Source of the DNA: Mycobacterium sp. ITM-2016-00317
GTDB taxonomy: Bacteria > Actinomycetota > Actinomycetes > Mycobacteriales > Mycobacteriaceae
NCBI RefSeq assembly: GCF_002968295.1
Contig: NZ_CP134399.1
Span: 744,001 to 808,000, forward strand
Direction of reading: 5' to 3'
DNA length: 64,000 nt
Position numbers and translations under genes: made by a program. The notes beneath the pieces were generated by a model, which was not told the DNA's origin, searched no databases, and saw only the letters and a list, made by a program, of their open reading frames with translations. Positions 1-8,739 of this stretch are shown here, piece after piece (the stretch's first letter is position 1; every line of letters begins with the position of its first letter).

Positions 1-894
1 TTCGCCACCGTCGACCCGGCGGTGCAGGTCAGCGGCCGGTTCCAGCTGTCCGACGGCCAGACCGTCGGGGTGGCCGCACCGATCATCCTGCAGTTCGACG
101 CGTCGATCCCCGAGGAGGCCCGCGCCGAGGTGGAGAAGGCCGTCAAGGTCACCACCACTCCCGAGGTCGAGGGCAGCTGGGCCTGGTTGCCCGACGAGGC
201 CGCCGGGTCGCGCGCGCACTGGCGGACCAAGGAGTACTACCCGGCCGGCACCACCGTGCACGTGGACGCGAACCTCTACGGCGTGCCGTTCGGCGACGGC
301 GCCTACGGCGCCACGGACTCGACGCTGGACTTCACGGTGGGCCGCTATCAGCTGGTCAAGGCCGACGCCCCCAGCCACCGCATCCAGGTGCTCAACGACA
401 CGGGCGTGATCATGGACTTCCCGTGCAGCTACGGCGAGGGCGACCTGGACCGCAATGTCACCCGCAGCGGGATCCACGTGGTCACCGAGAAGTACGAGGA
501 CTTCTACATGACCAACCCCGCGGCCGGCTACGCCAACAGCCATCAGCGGTTCGCGGTGCGGATCTCCAACAACGGCGAGTTCATCCACGCCAACCCGGCC
601 AGCGCGGGCGCCCAGGGCAACAGCAACGTGACCAACGGGTGCATCAACCTGTCCCCGGCCGACGCCGAGCAGTACTTCAACACCGCGATCTACGGCGATC
701 CGGTCGAGGTGACGGGCACCCGCCTGCAGCTGTCCTACTCCGACGGCGACATCTGGGACTGGACCGTGCCGTGGGACGAGTGGTCGGCGATGTCGGCGTT
801 GTCGTCCGAGGCGAGCCCCGACGGCATCCCCAGCACCGCGCCCGCGACGCCGTCGGACGCGCCGCAGCAGGTCAACGGCCGCCCCGGCGGTTAG
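1..894 (+). CDS. lprQ: L,D-transpeptidase, LprQ/LdtMt5-like, 5' end outside window
   Basis: The frame is open from base 1, so the start, signal peptide and lipobox lie to the left. About 297 residues remain: an Ig-like domain, then a YkuD catalytic domain with [12 protein letters not shown] and the nucleophile in TNGCINLS (Cys codon 640-642). The protein ends in a Pro/Ser/Ala-rich tail, as known for LdtMt5. These enzymes make 3-3 peptidoglycan crosslinks outside the membrane and are carbapenem targets. The usual SHGC reads TNGC here, so the motif histidine is Asn. The next gene is convergent and its stop begins 2 nt beyond this one. The Rv0483 position supports the name. Confidence 0.88.
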   Translation, partial: FATVDPAVQVSGRFQLSDGQTVGVAAPIILQFDASIPEEARAEVEKAVKVTTTPEVEGSWAWLPDEAAGSRAHWRTKEYYPAGTTVHVDANLYGVPFGDGAYGATDSTLDFTVGRYQLVKADAPSHRIQVLNDTGVIMDFPCSYGEGDLDRNVTRSGIHVVTEKYEDFYMTNPAAGYANSHQRFAVRISNNGEFIHANPASAGAQGNSNVTNGCINLSPADAEQYFNTAIYGDPVEVTGTRLQLSYSDGDIWDWTVPWDEWSAMSALSSEASPDGIPSTAPATPSDAPQQVNGRPGG

Positions 895-895
895 G

Positions 896-1654
896 TCAGC
901 TCTGCCGGTGGAAGCGCGAGCCGCTGGCGCCGGACACCTGGTCACGCGGGCGGACCACGATCAGGTCCAGGTCGACGTGCGACGGGCGGCTGGCGACGAA
1001 CCCGATCACCTCGGCGATGTCCTCGGCGACCAGCGGGGTGACGCCCTGGTACACCTTGTCGGCGCGCTCGGCGTCCCCCTCGAAGCGGTTCAGCGAGAAT
1101 TCGGTCTTGACCATGCCGGGGGCGACCTCGGTCAGCCGCACCGGTTGTCCGAGCAGCTCGCTGCGCAGGGTCCGGTGCAGCACACCCTGGGCGTGCTTGG
1201 CACTCGTGTAGCCGGCGCCGTTGTCGTAGATCTCCACGGCCGCGATCGAGGTGACCGTGACGATCAGACCGTCGCCGGAGTCGATCAGCTTGGGCAGCAA
1301 CGCGCGGGTCACGTGCAAGGTGCCCAGCACGTTGGCCTCCCACATCCACCGCCAGTGGTCGACGTCGGCGTCGGCGACCGACTCCAGTCCGCGCGCGCCG
1401 CCGGCGTTGTTGACCAGGACGTCGACCCGGTCCAGGCGTCCGGCCAGGGCCGCCACGGCCGTCGGGTCAGTGACATCCGCCACAATCGCGGTGCCGTCCA
1501 ACTCAGCCGCCAGCGCCTGGATGGGGGCTTCTCGGCGGGCCACGCAGATAACGTGAAAGCCTTGTGCGGCAAGGGTTCTCGCTGTTGCTTCGCCGATCCC
1601 GGCACTGGCTCCGGTGACCACCGCGACCCGGCGCGCATCTGTTGGTGTCGTCAT
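896..1654 (-). CDS. Short-chain dehydrogenase/reductase (Rv0484c-like)
   Basis: A 252-aa classical SDR. The Rossmann motif TGASAGIG lies near residues 15-22, NNAGG near 80-85, and the catalytic YTSAKHA (Y-x3-K) near 150. Substrate is unknown; the family are NAD(P)H-dependent alcohol/ketone oxidoreductases. The ATG at 1654 is chosen because the dinucleotide-binding strand begins right after it. It is divergent from the ROK regulator unit and convergent with the transpeptidase, as in M. tuberculosis. Confidence 0.9.
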   Translation of the reverse strand: MTTPTDARRVAVVTGASAGIGEATARTLAAQGFHVICVARREAPIQALAAELDGTAIVADVTDPTAVAALAGRLDRVDVLVNNAGGARGLESVADADVDHWRWMWEANVLGTLHVTRALLPKLIDSGDGLIVTVTSIAAVEIYDNGAGYTSAKHAQGVLHRTLRSELLGQPVRLTEVAPGMVKTEFSLNRFEGDAERADKVYQGVTPLVAEDIAEVIGFVASRPSHVDLDLIVVRPRDQVSGASGSRFHRQS

Positions 1655-1706
1655 GAGTCCAACCCTAGGCCCACCGAATTGACCTTCGCGCGCGCCCGCA
1701 AAGCCG

Positions 1707-1722
1707 TGCTAAGTTGACCGCG
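1707..1722 (+). promoter_or_regulatory. Extended -10 promoter for leaderless transcript
   Basis: The hexamer TAAGTT (1710-1715) fits the mycobacterial TANNNT -10 consensus and has TG one base before it (1707-1708), an extended -10. A start site about 7 nt downstream falls on the GTG at 1722, so the transcript would begin with the initiation codon of the cysteine-rich reading frame. No good -35 is visible, which is common for extended -10 promoters. Confidence 0.5.
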
Positions 1723-1796
1723 TGTACCGGAATAGTCAGGCAGTCCTCGCTGCCGCGCGGCGTGCGTGTTGTTGTTGCGCACATCGCCGCGCCTGA
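1722..1796 (+). CDS. Poly-cysteine leaderless uORF (putative cysteine attenuator)
   Basis: GTG start, TGA stop, 24 residues: MYRNSQAVLAAARRA, then CCCC, then AHRRA. Codons 16-19 are TGT TGT TGT TGC. There is no Shine-Dalgarno; an extended -10 sits so that the mRNA would start at the GTG. Leaderless poly-Cys uORFs that attenuate downstream genes in response to cysteine are established in mycobacteria. The next gene begins 83 nt later (ROK regulator, then mshA). Mycothiol contains cysteine, so feedback from cysteine supply is a natural role (inference). The Cys codons form the loop of a small hairpin. Confidence 0.7.
   Translation: MYRNSQAVLAAARRACCCCAHRRA
1762..1782 (+). promoter_or_regulatory. 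Hairpin with the Cys codons in its loop
   Basis: GTGCG (1762-1766) pairs with CGCAC (1778-1782). The 11-nt loop holds three Cys codons and part of the fourth. A ribosome stalled for cysteinyl-tRNA would keep this stem open, so it could act as the sensing half of an attenuator. The stem is only 5 bp, so this is suggestive only. Confidence 0.35.
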
Positions 1797-1826
1797 CTGC
1801 GCCCGGACTTCTGATCTAGTCCTGCT

Positions 1827-1863
1827 GAGTCGCCAGGTGTGGCCCGACCCCACCACCCGACTC
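1827..1863 (+). promoter_or_regulatory. Stem-loop between uORF and ROK regulator
   Basis: GAGTCG (1827-1832) pairs with CGACTC (1858-1863). An inner GGTGTGG (about 1836-1842) pairs with CCCCACC with one mismatch around the loop CCCGA. It lies after the uORF stop and just before the AAAGGA Shine-Dalgarno (1867-1872) of the GTG at 1880. There is no U-tract, so it is more likely a translational or Rho-linked element than an intrinsic terminator. Confidence 0.4.
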
Positions 1864-1879
1864 GCCAAAGGACCCTTCC

Positions 1880-3204
1880 GTGAGCACTCCCACCGTCGCC
1901 CTCGCTCAGCGCCCCCGCACCGCTTCGGCCAAGCGCGTCAAGCCGGCCGTCAAGCCCGCGACCACCACCCCGGGCAGCCGCTACCCGCAGGCACTGCTGC
2001 ACCACATCGTCGCGCCGTCGCTGCGCGTGCCTGAGGCCGCCGCCGCGTCGGTGTTCGCCGCCGCCCGCCAGCGTGGGCCGATCGCCCGCGACGTCATCGC
2101 GCAGGTCACCGGCCTCAGCATCGCGACGGTGAACCGCCAGGTCACCGCCCTGCTCGACGCCGGACTGCTGCGGGAACGCGCCGACCTGGCGGTGTCCGGG
2201 GCGATCGGCCGGCCCCGGGTGCCGGTCGAGATCAACCACGAACCGTTCCTGACGCTGGGCATCCACATCGGTGCCCGGGTCACCAGCATCGTCGCCGCCG
2301 ACCTGTTCGGCCGCACGCTCGACGTCGTCGAGACCCCCACCCCGCACGGCCCGCAGGCCGCCGCGCTGACCGCGATCGCCGGCAGCGCGCGCCGCTACCT
2401 GAGCCGCTGGCACCGCCGCCGCCCGCTGTGGGTCGGGGTGGCCACCGGCGGCGTCGTCGACAGTGCCACCGGCTATCTCGACCATCCCCGGCTCGGCTGG
2501 TCGGACGCACCGGTCGGCCCGGTGCTCGCCGAAGCCCTCGGGCTCCCGGTGTCGGTGGCCTCGCATGTGGACGCGATGGCCGGTGCAGAACTGCTGCTCG
2601 GGGTGCGCCGCCGGCCACCAAGGCGGCCACCAGCCTGTATGTGTATGCCCGCGAAACCGTCGGCTACGCGCTGTCGATCGGCGGCCAGGTGCACTCCCCG
2701 GCCAGTGGACCCGGCACCATCGCGGGTCTGCCCGCGTTCTCCGAACTCCTCGGTGGCACAGGCAAATTGGAATCCACGGTGAGCGACGAGGCGGTGCTCA
2801 GCGCGGCGCGCAAGGCGCACATCGTGCCCGCCGACGGCCCGGGATCGACGGTCACCGCGGTGCTGCGCGCGGCGCGGCAGGGCAACGAGCAGGCCGCAGC
2901 GCTGGTCGCCGAACGCGCGCGGGTGCTCGGCGAGGCCGTGGCGCTGTTGCGCGACATGCTCAACCCGGACGACCTCGTGGTCGGCGGGCAGGCATTCACC
3001 GAGTATCCGGAGGGCATGTCGATCGTCGAGTCGGCGTTCGCCGCCCGGTCGGCGCTGCCGCCCCGCGACATCCGGGTGACGGCGTTCGGCAACCGGATCC
3101 AGGAGGCCGGCGCGGGCATCGTGTCCCTGAGCGGGCTGTACGCCGATCCGATCGGCGCGATGCGGCGCGCGCTCGCGTCGCGCAGGCCCGAAGTCAGTGC
3201 CTGA
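1880..3204 (+). pseudogene. ROK-family transcriptional regulator (Rv0485-like), frameshifted
   Basis: The first half reads from GTG 1880 (AAAGGA 8 nt before it): a winged helix-turn-helix (residues about 40-110, GLSIATVNRQV) and the start of a ROK ATPase-like fold. Near 2605-2625 the frame is lost. Conserved sequence resumes one frame over from about 2618 (SLYVYARETVGYALSIGG) and runs to a TGA at 3202-3204. Adding one base, for example a third C in the CCGCC run, restores continuity. It is either an error or a recent null allele. mshA starts 36 nt later on the same strand, so the two are probably cotranscribed. Confidence 0.85.
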
Positions 3205-3240
3205 GAAAGGTCGCCGAGGGCGCGGTGTAGACATGACGGT

Positions 3241-4563
3241 GTGCGTCTAGCGTCCGAGCCGGCTGGCTCGCCTTCCGTACTGCCCCAGCCGCGCCGGGTG
3301 GCGGTGCTCTCGGTGCACACGTCGCCGCTGGCCCAGCCGGGCACCGGTGATGCCGGCGGGATGAACGTCTACGTGCTGCAGACCGCGCTGGAGCTGGCCG
3401 CCCGCGGTGTCGACGTGGAGATCTTCACCAGGGCCACCTCGTCGGCCGACCAGCCGGTGGTTCCGGTGGCGCCAGGGGTGCTGGTGCGCAACGTGGTGGC
3501 GGGCCCGTTCGAGGGACTGGACAAGAACGATCTGCCCACCCAGCTGTGCGCGTTCACCGCCGGGGTGCTGCGCGCGGAGGCCACCCACGAACCCGGCTAC
3601 TACGACGTCGTGCACTCCCATTACTGGTTGTCTGGCCAGGTGGGCTGGTTGGCCGCCGACCGGTGGGCGGTGCCGCTGGTGCACACCGCCCACACCCTGG
3701 CCGCGGTCAAGAACGCGTCACTGGCGGCCGGGGACACCCCGGAGCCGCCGATGCGCTCGATCGGCGAGCAGCAGGTGGTCGACGAAGCCGACCGGTTGAT
3801 CGTCAACACCGAACACGAAGCCCGCCAACTGGTCTCGCTGCACGGAGCGGACCCGGACCGGATCGACGTGGTGCACCCCGGCGTCGATCTCAAGACCTTC
3901 ACTCCAGGCGACCGCGCGGCCGCCCGCGCGGCCCTCGGCCTGGACGCCGACGCGCAGATCGTCGCGTTCGTCGGCCGGATCCAACCGCTCAAGGCCCCCG
4001 ACGTGTTGCTGCGCGCGGCGGCCCTGCTGCCCGGTGTGCAGGTCGTCATCGCGGGCGGGCCGTCCGGGTCCGGTCTGGCCACCCCGGACAACCTCGTGCA
4101 CCTGGCCGCGGAACTGGGTATCACCGACCGGGTGACCTTCCTGCCGCCGCAGGCGCGCGACGACCTGGTCCGGGTCTACCGGGCCGCCGACGTGATCGCG
4201 GTGCCCAGCTACTCCGAGTCCTTCGGCCTGGTGGCCGTCGAGGCCCAGGCGTGCGGGACGCCGGTGGTGGCGGCCGCCGTCGGCGGACTCCCGGTCGCGG
4301 TGCGCGACGGCGTCACCGGCGCGCTGGTCGACGGGCACGACCCGCAGGCATGGGCGTCGACGCTGGCCCGGGTGCTGGCCGCCGACGCGGAGGCGATGAG
4401 CCGCGCCGCGGTCGCCCACGCCGCCACGTTCTCCTGGGCACACACCGTCGACGCGCTGCTGACCGGCTACGGGCGCGCGATCGCCGACTACCGCGCCCAG
4501 CACCAGCTGTCGTCCCCACGCAGTGGCCGGCGGTTCTCGATACGCAGAGGAGTCCGGGTATGA
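3241..4563 (+). CDS. mshA: D-inositol-3-phosphate glycosyltransferase MshA
   Basis: A 440-aa GT-B retaining glycosyltransferase (GT4). It transfers GlcNAc from UDP-GlcNAc to 1-L-myo-inositol 1-phosphate, the first committed step of mycothiol synthesis in the cytoplasm. Visible marks are the N-terminal [10 protein letters not shown] substrate loop, HSHYWLSG, the [12 protein letters not shown] linker, and the E-x7-E signature in [23 protein letters not shown] start at 3241. Its stop overlaps the next start as ATGA (4560-4563), indicating translational coupling. The poly-Cys uORF lies about 1.5 kb upstream in the same unit. Confidence 0.96.
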   Translation: MRLASEPAGSPSVLPQPRRVAVLSVHTSPLAQPGTGDAGGMNVYVLQTALELAARGVDVEIFTRATSSADQPVVPVAPGVLVRNVVAGPFEGLDKNDLPTQLCAFTAGVLRAEATHEPGYYDVVHSHYWLSGQVGWLAADRWAVPLVHTAHTLAAVKNASLAAGDTPEPPMRSIGEQQVVDEADRLIVNTEHEARQLVSLHGADPDRIDVVHPGVDLKTFTPGDRAAARAALGLDADAQIVAFVGRIQPLKAPDVLLRAAALLPGVQVVIAGGPSGSGLATPDNLVHLAAELGITDRVTFLPPQARDDLVRVYRAADVIAVPSYSESFGLVAVEAQACGTPVVAAAVGGLPVAVRDGVTGALVDGHDPQAWASTLARVLAADAEAMSRAAVAHAATFSWAHTVDALLTGYGRAIADYRAQHQLSSPRSGRRFSIRRGVRV

Positions 4564-5099
4564 GTGGCGATGAGCCGCTTGCGCGAAGAGCAGACAGCAC
4601 AGCAGCCGTCCGGGACCTCATAGAGCGGACGCTCAAGGAGCACGACCTCGAGTACAGCCACCACGACGGGGCGGCCGGCGGGCTGCCCGGGCTGGTGGTC
4701 GCGCTGCCCGGGGAACGCAAGCTCAAGACCAACACCATGCTGTCCGTCGGCGAGCACTCGGTGCGCGTCGAGGCGTTCGTGTGCCGCAGGCCCGACGAGA
4801 ACCACGAGGGCGTCTACCGGTTCCTGCTCAAACGCAACCGCAGGCTCTACGGCGTCGCCTACACCCTCGACAACGTCGGCGACATCTACCTCGTCGGCCG
4901 GATGGCCCTGGCCTCGGTCACCCCCGACGAGATCGACCGCGTGCTGGGGCAGGTGCTCGAGGCGGTGGACTCAGACTTCAACACGTTGCTGGAGTTGGGT
5001 TTTCGCACCTCCATCCAGAAGGAGTGGGAGTGGCGGGTCTCGCGCGGCGAGTCGCTGCAGAACCTGGCGGCGTTCGAGCATCTCATCGGCGACGACTGA
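4560..5099 (+). CDS. YbjN domain-containing protein (Rv0487-like)
   Basis: A 179-aa cytoplasmic protein with the YbjN fold, which resembles type III secretion chaperones. It has the conserved [15 protein letters not shown] strand-helix and the acidic C-terminal half typical of the mycobacterial family. The biochemical role is unknown. ATG at 4560 overlaps the mshA stop, and gpmA begins 24 nt after its stop, so it sits inside the mshA-gpmA unit. Confidence 0.85.
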   Translation: MSGDEPLARRADSTAAVRDLIERTLKEHDLEYSHHDGAAGGLPGLVVALPGERKLKTNTMLSVGEHSVRVEAFVCRRPDENHEGVYRFLLKRNRRLYGVAYTLDNVGDIYLVGRMALASVTPDEIDRVLGQVLEAVDSDFNTLLELGFRTSIQKEWEWRVSRGESLQNLAAFEHLIGDD

Positions 5100-5123
5100 A
5101 CCCTTCCGTGAGAGGATCAGGAA

Positions 5124-5876
5124 ATGGCAGATACCGCGACGCTGATCCTGCTCCGCCACGGTGAGAGCGAGTGGAACGCGCTGAACCTGTTCACCGGCTG
5201 GGTCGACGTCGACCTCACCGACAAGGGCAGGGCCGAAGCGGCGCGCGCCGGCGAACTCATCAAGGCCCAGGACCGCCTTCCTGACGTGCTGTACACCTCG
5301 CTGCTGCGCCGGGCCATCACCACCGCCAACATCGCTCTCGACAAAGCCGACCGGCACTGGATCCCGGTGCACCGCGACTGGCGCCTCAACGAGCGCCACT
5401 ACGGCGCGCTGCAGGGCCTCAACAAGGCTGAGACGAAAGAGAAGTACGGCGAGGAACAGTTCATGGCGTGGCGCCGCAGCTACGACACCCCGCCGCCACC
5501 CATCGAGGCGGGCAGCGAGTTCAGCCAGGACCGCGATCCCCGCTACGCCTTCATCCCCGGCGGCGCTCCGCTCACCGAATGCCTCAAGGACGTGGTCGAG
5601 CGGTTCGTCCCGTACTTCACCGAGGTGATCGTTCCTGACCTGAAGGCGGGCAAGACCGTGCTGATCGCCGCGCACGGCAATTCGCTGCGCGCGTTGGTCA
5701 AGCACCTCGACGGCATGTCCGACGAGGATGTGGTCGGCCTGAACATCCCGACCGGCATCCCGTTGCGCTACGACCTCGACGAGAACCTCGCGCCGACGGT
5801 CAAGGGTGGCAGCTACCTCGACCCGGAGGCCGCGGCCGCCGGGGCTGCGGCGGTGGCCGCGCAGGGCGCCAAGTAG
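5124..5876 (+). CDS. gpmA: 2,3-bisphosphoglycerate-dependent phosphoglycerate mutase
   Basis: A 250-aa glycolytic/gluconeogenic enzyme interconverting 3- and 2-phosphoglycerate. It has the phosphohistidine motif [10 protein letters not shown] at residues 7-16, [15 protein letters not shown], and the second catalytic histidine in AAHGNSLRA. Length matches the family. The Shine-Dalgarno GAGAGGAT lies 6 nt before ATG 5124. It is last in the mshA unit; senX3 follows after 139 nt that carry its own signals. Confidence 0.97.
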   Translation: MADTATLILLRHGESEWNALNLFTGWVDVDLTDKGRAEAARAGELIKAQDRLPDVLYTSLLRRAITTANIALDKADRHWIPVHRDWRLNERHYGALQGLNKAETKEKYGEEQFMAWRRSYDTPPPPIEAGSEFSQDRDPRYAFIPGGAPLTECLKDVVERFVPYFTEVIVPDLKAGKTVLIAAHGNSLRALVKHLDGMSDEDVVGLNIPTGIPLRYDLDENLAPTVKGGSYLDPEAAAAGAAAVAAQGAK

Positions 5877-5892
5877 GGCGATCCCGGCAGCC

Positions 5893-5911
5893 GGGCGAAC
5901 GCCGGGTGAAC
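5893..5911 (+). promoter_or_regulatory. Putative RegX3 box upstream of senX3
   Basis: Two direct repeats, GGGCGAAC (5893-5900) and GGGTGAAC (5904-5911), place GAAC at exactly 11 bp spacing, the geometry used by PhoB/OmpR-type regulators. RegX3 is known to autoregulate senX3-regX3. The same arrangement recurs upstream of pit at 53236-53251. Confidence 0.55.
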
Positions 5912-6003
5912 AGCGCGGGGCGTGGGACCGAACATCGGTCTCCGACTTTGTGACATGTCCAGTTTTGGCCGTTTGCCGCTGGGATGACGTTCACTGATAT
6001 GCG

Positions 6004-6016
6004 TACGATCTGCCCG
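6004..6016 (+). promoter_or_regulatory. Putative -10 element of senX3
   Basis: TACGAT (6004-6009) fits TANNNT and lies 6 nt before the senX3 GTG at 6016, so the transcript may be leaderless or nearly so. No clear -35 is visible; an activator bound at the repeats near 5900 could compensate. Confidence 0.35.
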
Positions 6017-7209
6017 TGAGTGTCGTATCGGCGCTGCTGCTCGCAGCGGTCGTGGCACTGCTCGCGTTGGCGGTCGGTGTGGCGTTCGGAGTACGGGTGG
6101 TGCCCCGACTTCGCGATCGCCGCGAACGGCGGTCGACCGAACAGTCCGGCCTCACGGTGTCGCAGATGCTGAGGTTCATCGTCTCGCAGGCCCCGGCCGG
6201 CATCGCCGTCGTCGACACGTTCCGCGACGTCGTCTACACCAACGACCGAGCCCAGGAACTGGGCCTGGTGCGGGACCGGCTGCTCGACGACCAGGCCTGG
6301 GAGGCCGCGCAGCGCACGCTGGCCACCGGCGCGCCGACGAACTTCGACCTCGCACCCCGCCGGGTGCCCCGCCCGGGCCGGTCCGGGATGTCGGTCCGCG
6401 GGCATGTCCTGTCGCTCACCGAGCGGAATCAGCGGTTCGCCGTCATCTACGTCAGCGACCAGTCCGAGCAGGCCAGGATGGAAGCCACCCGGCGCGATTT
6501 CGTGGCCAACGTCAGTCACGAGCTCAAGACCCCGGTCGGTGCGATGAGCGTGCTCGCCGAGGCCGTGCTGGCCTCGGCCGACGACCCGGACACCGTCAAA
6601 CACTTCGCAGGCAAGATGGTGGCCGAGTCGGCGCGGCTGGCCGACATGATCGGCGAGCTCATCGAGCTGTCCCGGTTGCAGGGCGCCGAACGGCTGCCTG
6701 ACCTGGAGGCCGTCGACGTCGACACCGTGGTCTCCGAGGCACTGTCACGGCACAAGGTGGCCGCCGACAACGCCGACATCGCGATCACCACCGACGCGCC
6801 GACCGGTTTCCAGGTGCTCGGCGACCAGACGCTGCTGGTGACGGCGATCGCGAACCTGGTGTCCAACGCAATCGCGTACTCGCCCAACGGTTCTTCGGTC
6901 TCGATCAGCCGCAGGCGGCGCGGCGGGAACATCGAGATCGCGGTGACCGACCGGGGTATCGGTATCGCCCCGGAAGACCAGGAGCGGGTGTTCGAGCGGT
7001 TCTTCCGCGTCGACAAGGCGCGGTCCCGGGCCACCGGCGGCACCGGACTCGGGTTGGCGATCGTCAAGCACGTCGCCGCCAATCACAACGGTGACATCCG
7101 GCTGTGGAGCCAGCCGGGCACCGGCTCCACATTCACGTTGTCCATTCCTGCCTATCACCGCGGCGACGATGCCGGTGATGCCGACAATCCTGAAGAGCGA
7201 GAGGGCTGA
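6016..7209 (+). CDS. senX3: Sensor histidine kinase SenX3
   Basis: A 397-aa membrane kinase responding to phosphate limitation with the Pst system. Residues about 3-30 hold one or two membrane segments. A PAS-like sensor follows, then the dimerisation helix with the phosphorylated His168 in [12 protein letters not shown], then an HATPase with the N-box [21 protein letters not shown] and [19 protein letters not shown] 6016 matches the family N-terminus. regX3 follows after 7 nt, with none of the MIRU-type repeats found at this junction in M. tuberculosis. Confidence 0.95.
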   Translation: MSVVSALLLAAVVALLALAVGVAFGVRVVPRLRDRRERRSTEQSGLTVSQMLRFIVSQAPAGIAVVDTFRDVVYTNDRAQELGLVRDRLLDDQAWEAAQRTLATGAPTNFDLAPRRVPRPGRSGMSVRGHVLSLTERNQRFAVIYVSDQSEQARMEATRRDFVANVSHELKTPVGAMSVLAEAVLASADDPDTVKHFAGKMVAESARLADMIGELIELSRLQGAERLPDLEAVDVDTVVSEALSRHKVAADNADIAITTDAPTGFQVLGDQTLLVTAIANLVSNAIAYSPNGSSVSISRRRRGGNIEIAVTDRGIGIAPEDQERVFERFFRVDKARSRATGGTGLGLAIVKHVAANHNGDIRLWSQPGTGSTFTLSIPAYHRGDDAGDADNPEEREG

Positions 7210-7216
7210 TTCATCG

Positions 7217-7906
7217 ATGACCAGCGTGCTGATCGTGGAGGACGAGGAGTCCTTGGCCGATCCCCTGGCCTTTCTGTTGCGTAAAGAAGGCTTCGAGACC
7301 ACCGTGGTGACCGACGGGCCGGCCGCGCTGGCCGAGTTCGACCGCGCCGGTGCCGACATCGTGCTGCTCGACCTGATGCTGCCCGGGATGAGCGGCACCG
7401 ACGTCTGCAAGCAACTGCGGTCGCGGTCGAGCGTTCCGGTCATCATGGTGACCGCCCGGGACAGCGAGATCGACAAGGTGGTCGGACTCGAACTCGGTGC
7501 CGACGACTACGTCACCAAGCCGTACTCGGCACGCGAACTGATCGCCCGGATCCGCGCCGTGCTGCGCCGCGGCGTCGACAACGACGACATCGGGGGCATC
7601 GGCGACGCGGTGCTGGAGGCCGGGCCGGTGCGGATGGACGTCGACCGGCACGTGGTCAGCGTGAACGGTCAGCCGATCACGTTGCCGCTCAAGGAATTCG
7701 ATCTCCTCGAGTATCTGATGCGCAACAGCGGGCGGGTGCTCACCCGCGGGCAGCTCATCGACCGGGTGTGGGGCGCGGACTATGTCGGCGACACCAAAAC
7801 CCTCGATGTGCACGTCAAGCGATTGCGCAGCAAGATCGAGACGGACCCGGCCAACCCGGTGCACCTGGTGACCGTGCGCGGCCTGGGTTACAAGCTGGAA
7901 GGCTGA
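7217..7906 (+). CDS. regX3: Response regulator RegX3
   Basis: A 229-aa OmpR/PhoB-type regulator. The receiver carries the acidic pocket VEDEES, the phospho-acceptor Asp52 in [10 protein letters not shown], and TARD and [12 protein letters not shown]. The C-terminal winged helix reads [24 protein letters not shown] and [17 protein letters not shown] 7217 is chosen because the receiver begins there. Its last 19 nt overlap the convergent gene on the other strand. Confidence 0.96.
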   Translation: MTSVLIVEDEESLADPLAFLLRKEGFETTVVTDGPAALAEFDRAGADIVLLDLMLPGMSGTDVCKQLRSRSSVPVIMVTARDSEIDKVVGLELGADDYVTKPYSARELIARIRAVLRRGVDNDDIGGIGDAVLEAGPVRMDVDRHVVSVNGQPITLPLKEFDLLEYLMRNSGRVLTRGQLIDRVWGADYVGDTKTLDVHVKRLRSKIETDPANPVHLVTVRGLGYKLEG

Positions 7907-8727
7907 CCTTCGGCAGCCCGGGAAGCCTCGGCGGCACGGGTCGCCGGGTGTACGGCGATCAGCCCTAAACCACTGCGGCGCTTGCACATCGCGGCGAGCT
8001 CGGCATAGGTCTTCTCGCCGAGCAGTTCGGTGAGCTCGGGGGCGTAGGCCTGCCACACCGGTTTGGTGCCGACGTGGGTGGCCGGGTCGCCGGTGCAGTA
8101 CCAGTGCAGATCGAGGCCGCCCTCGCCCCAGCCGCGGCGGTCGTATTCGGTGATGGTGGTCTTGAGGATCTCCGAGCCGTCGGGCCGGGTCACCCATTCC
8201 TGGGTGCGGCGGATCGGCAGCTGCCAGCACACCTCGGGCTTGAGTGTCAGCGGCTCCACACCGATCTCCAGTGCCTTCTGGTGCAGCGCACAGCCGATGC
8301 CCTTCGGCCAACCCGGGCGGTTCAGGAAGATGCAGGCGCCCTTGTACTTTCGCGTACGCCAGTTCGGCTTGTCGTCGTACTGGTCGAGCTCCAGATAACC
8401 CTTGCGGCCCAGGCCCTTGTCGCGGAACTGCCAGTCCTCGTCGGTCAAGAGTTTGACCGCGTCGTCGAGTTGGGCGCGGTCGTCGTCGTCGGACAGAAAC
8501 GCCCCGTGGGAACAACATCCGTCGTCGGGCCGGTCCTCCACGGTGCCCTTGCAGGCCGGGGTGCCGAACACACAGGTCCACCGGGACAGCAGCCAGGTCA
8601 GATCGGCGGCGATCAGATGCTCGGGATTCTCGGGATCGTAGAACTCCACCCACTCACGGGCGAAATCCAATTCGACCTCACCAGGGTGCGATGCCGATGC
8701 GCTCACGGTTTTCCACGGTAGACCCAT
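7888..8727 (-). CDS. Conserved cysteine-rich protein (Rv0495c-like)
   Basis: A 279-aa cytoplasmic protein of unknown function. Cysteines sit in conserved pockets: [50 protein letters not shown] and AAMCKRR. This pattern suggests a metal or Fe-S site of the YkgJ/DUF3109 kind (inference). ATG at 8727; a GTG seven codons inside (8706) is also possible. The 3' end overlaps regX3 tail to tail, and the start is divergent from ppx 12 nt away. Confidence 0.85.
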   Translation of the reverse strand: MGLPWKTVSASASHPGEVELDFAREWVEFYDPENPEHLIAADLTWLLSRWTCVFGTPACKGTVEDRPDDGCCSHGAFLSDDDDRAQLDDAVKLLTDEDWQFRDKGLGRKGYLELDQYDDKPNWRTRKYKGACIFLNRPGWPKGIGCALHQKALEIGVEPLTLKPEVCWQLPIRRTQEWVTRPDGSEILKTTITEYDRRGWGEGGLDLHWYCTGDPATHVGTKPVWQAYAPELTELLGEKTYAELAAMCKRRSGLGLIAVHPATRAAEASRAAEGQPSSL

Positions 8728-8739
8728 TAGGTTGGTTGG

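Noticed and set aside
7207..7219. MIRU/VNTR repeats between senX3 and regX3
   Set aside because: Only 7 nt separate the genes and no repeat is present.
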